From: Clostridiales bacterium UBA4362
Lineage (GTDB): Bacteria > Bacillota > Clostridia > TANB77 > CAG-508
Reading direction: 5' to 3'
NCBI GenBank assembly: GCA_002393975.1
Contig: DGSM01000017.1
Coordinates: 1-6,081, forward strand
Length of the DNA stretch: 6,081 bases
The notes beneath the pieces are model-generated. The model was not told the DNA's origin. It searched no databases and saw only the letters and a program-made list of their open reading frames with translations. Every line of letters begins with the position of its first letter. Within the stretch, counting starts at the first letter, position 1. A program made the translations under genes and the position numbers. Positions 5,982 to 6,081 of the stretch are shown in pieces.

Positions 5982-6081
5982 ATGAATATAGCAATATGTT
6001 GCTCTTCATCTAATAATATTCCTGAAACTTATTTTGAAAGCGCTGGAAAATTATTCGAAAACTTATTTAGAAGAAAAAACA
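5982..6081 (+). CDS. Probable LOG-family (TIGR00730-type) nucleotide-binding protein, 3' end missing
   Basis: Only the first 33 codons are visible before the window ends. The start is firm: AGGAGG with 5-base spacing to ATG. The N-terminus MNIAICCSSS, then a short polar turn (NNIPETYF) and an amphipathic helix (ESAGKLFENLFRRK), fits the first beta-strand, nucleotide-binding loop and helix of the Rossmann-like LOG family (cytokinin riboside 5'-monophosphate phosphoribohydrolase and bacterial relatives, often misnamed lysine decarboxylase). Many members start M-x-I-A-V-[FC]-C-[GS]-S-S. The diagnostic PGGxGTxxE motif would lie beyond the edge, so the assignment is provisional. The gene is in the same direction as the cluster, but its own strong RBS and the 85-base gap suggest a separate unit. 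Confidence 0.6.
   Translation, partial: MNIAICCSSSNNIPETYFESAGKLFENLFRRKN

Noticed and set aside
1..6081. tRNA, rRNA, CRISPR array, insertion sequence or attachment-site signatures
   Set aside because: No cloverleaf, rRNA-like stretch, regularly spaced direct repeats, transposase motif or terminal inverted repeats were seen on either strand.

Overview
The window is AT-rich DNA, probably from a low-GC Gram-positive bacterium (Firmicutes/Bacillota, of the uncultured gut-type Clostridia or Bacilli kind). The support is a sortase-type cell-wall sorting signal on a pilin-like surface protein, purine-rich AGGAGG-type ribosome binding sites, a U-tailed hairpin terminator, AGA/AAA/TTA-biased codons and TAA stops. 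All four complete or 3'-complete genes lie on the + strand, as does the gene entering at the right edge. Trp is encoded by TGG, so nothing suggests a non-standard code.

Region 1 (1-804): the 3' end of a large cell-wall-anchored surface protein. It has a wing-like beta repeat, a Spy0128/FctA-type isopeptide domain, an NPRTG sorting motif, a membrane helix and a basic tail. A strong intrinsic terminator follows; each of its arms contains the same 12-bp palindrome.

Region 2 (805-907): a short intergenic region with an extended -10 promoter candidate and an unusually strong Shine-Dalgarno sequence that sits too far upstream to serve the next start codon.

Region 3 (908-5896): a three-gene cluster that looks like an operon. 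The first gene encodes a 1062-residue protein with two tandem GHKL (Hsp90/gyrase/MutL-type) ATPase modules, a C-terminal HExxH zinc-peptidase-like domain and an amphipathic basic tail. Two bases after its stop comes a 167-residue protein: a small helical domain, an Asn/Ser-rich flexible linker and a C-terminal amphipathic helix. After 34 bases comes a 419-residue protein with an N-terminal four-cysteine zinc ribbon and a long charged, mostly helical body of unknown function. The cluster is the candidate undescribed system. The sequence supports an ATP-driven switch or clamp coupled to a protease-like domain, possibly recruited to a membrane by the two amphipathic tails, with the zinc-ribbon protein as a binding or adaptor component. 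Its biological role (defence, protein quality control, phage- or element-borne function) cannot be settled from this window.

Region 4 (5897-6081): an AT-rich spacer with -10-like boxes and a strong RBS, then the first 33 codons of a probable LOG-family (TIGR00730-type) nucleotide-binding protein. That gene looks like a housekeeping gene outside the cluster.
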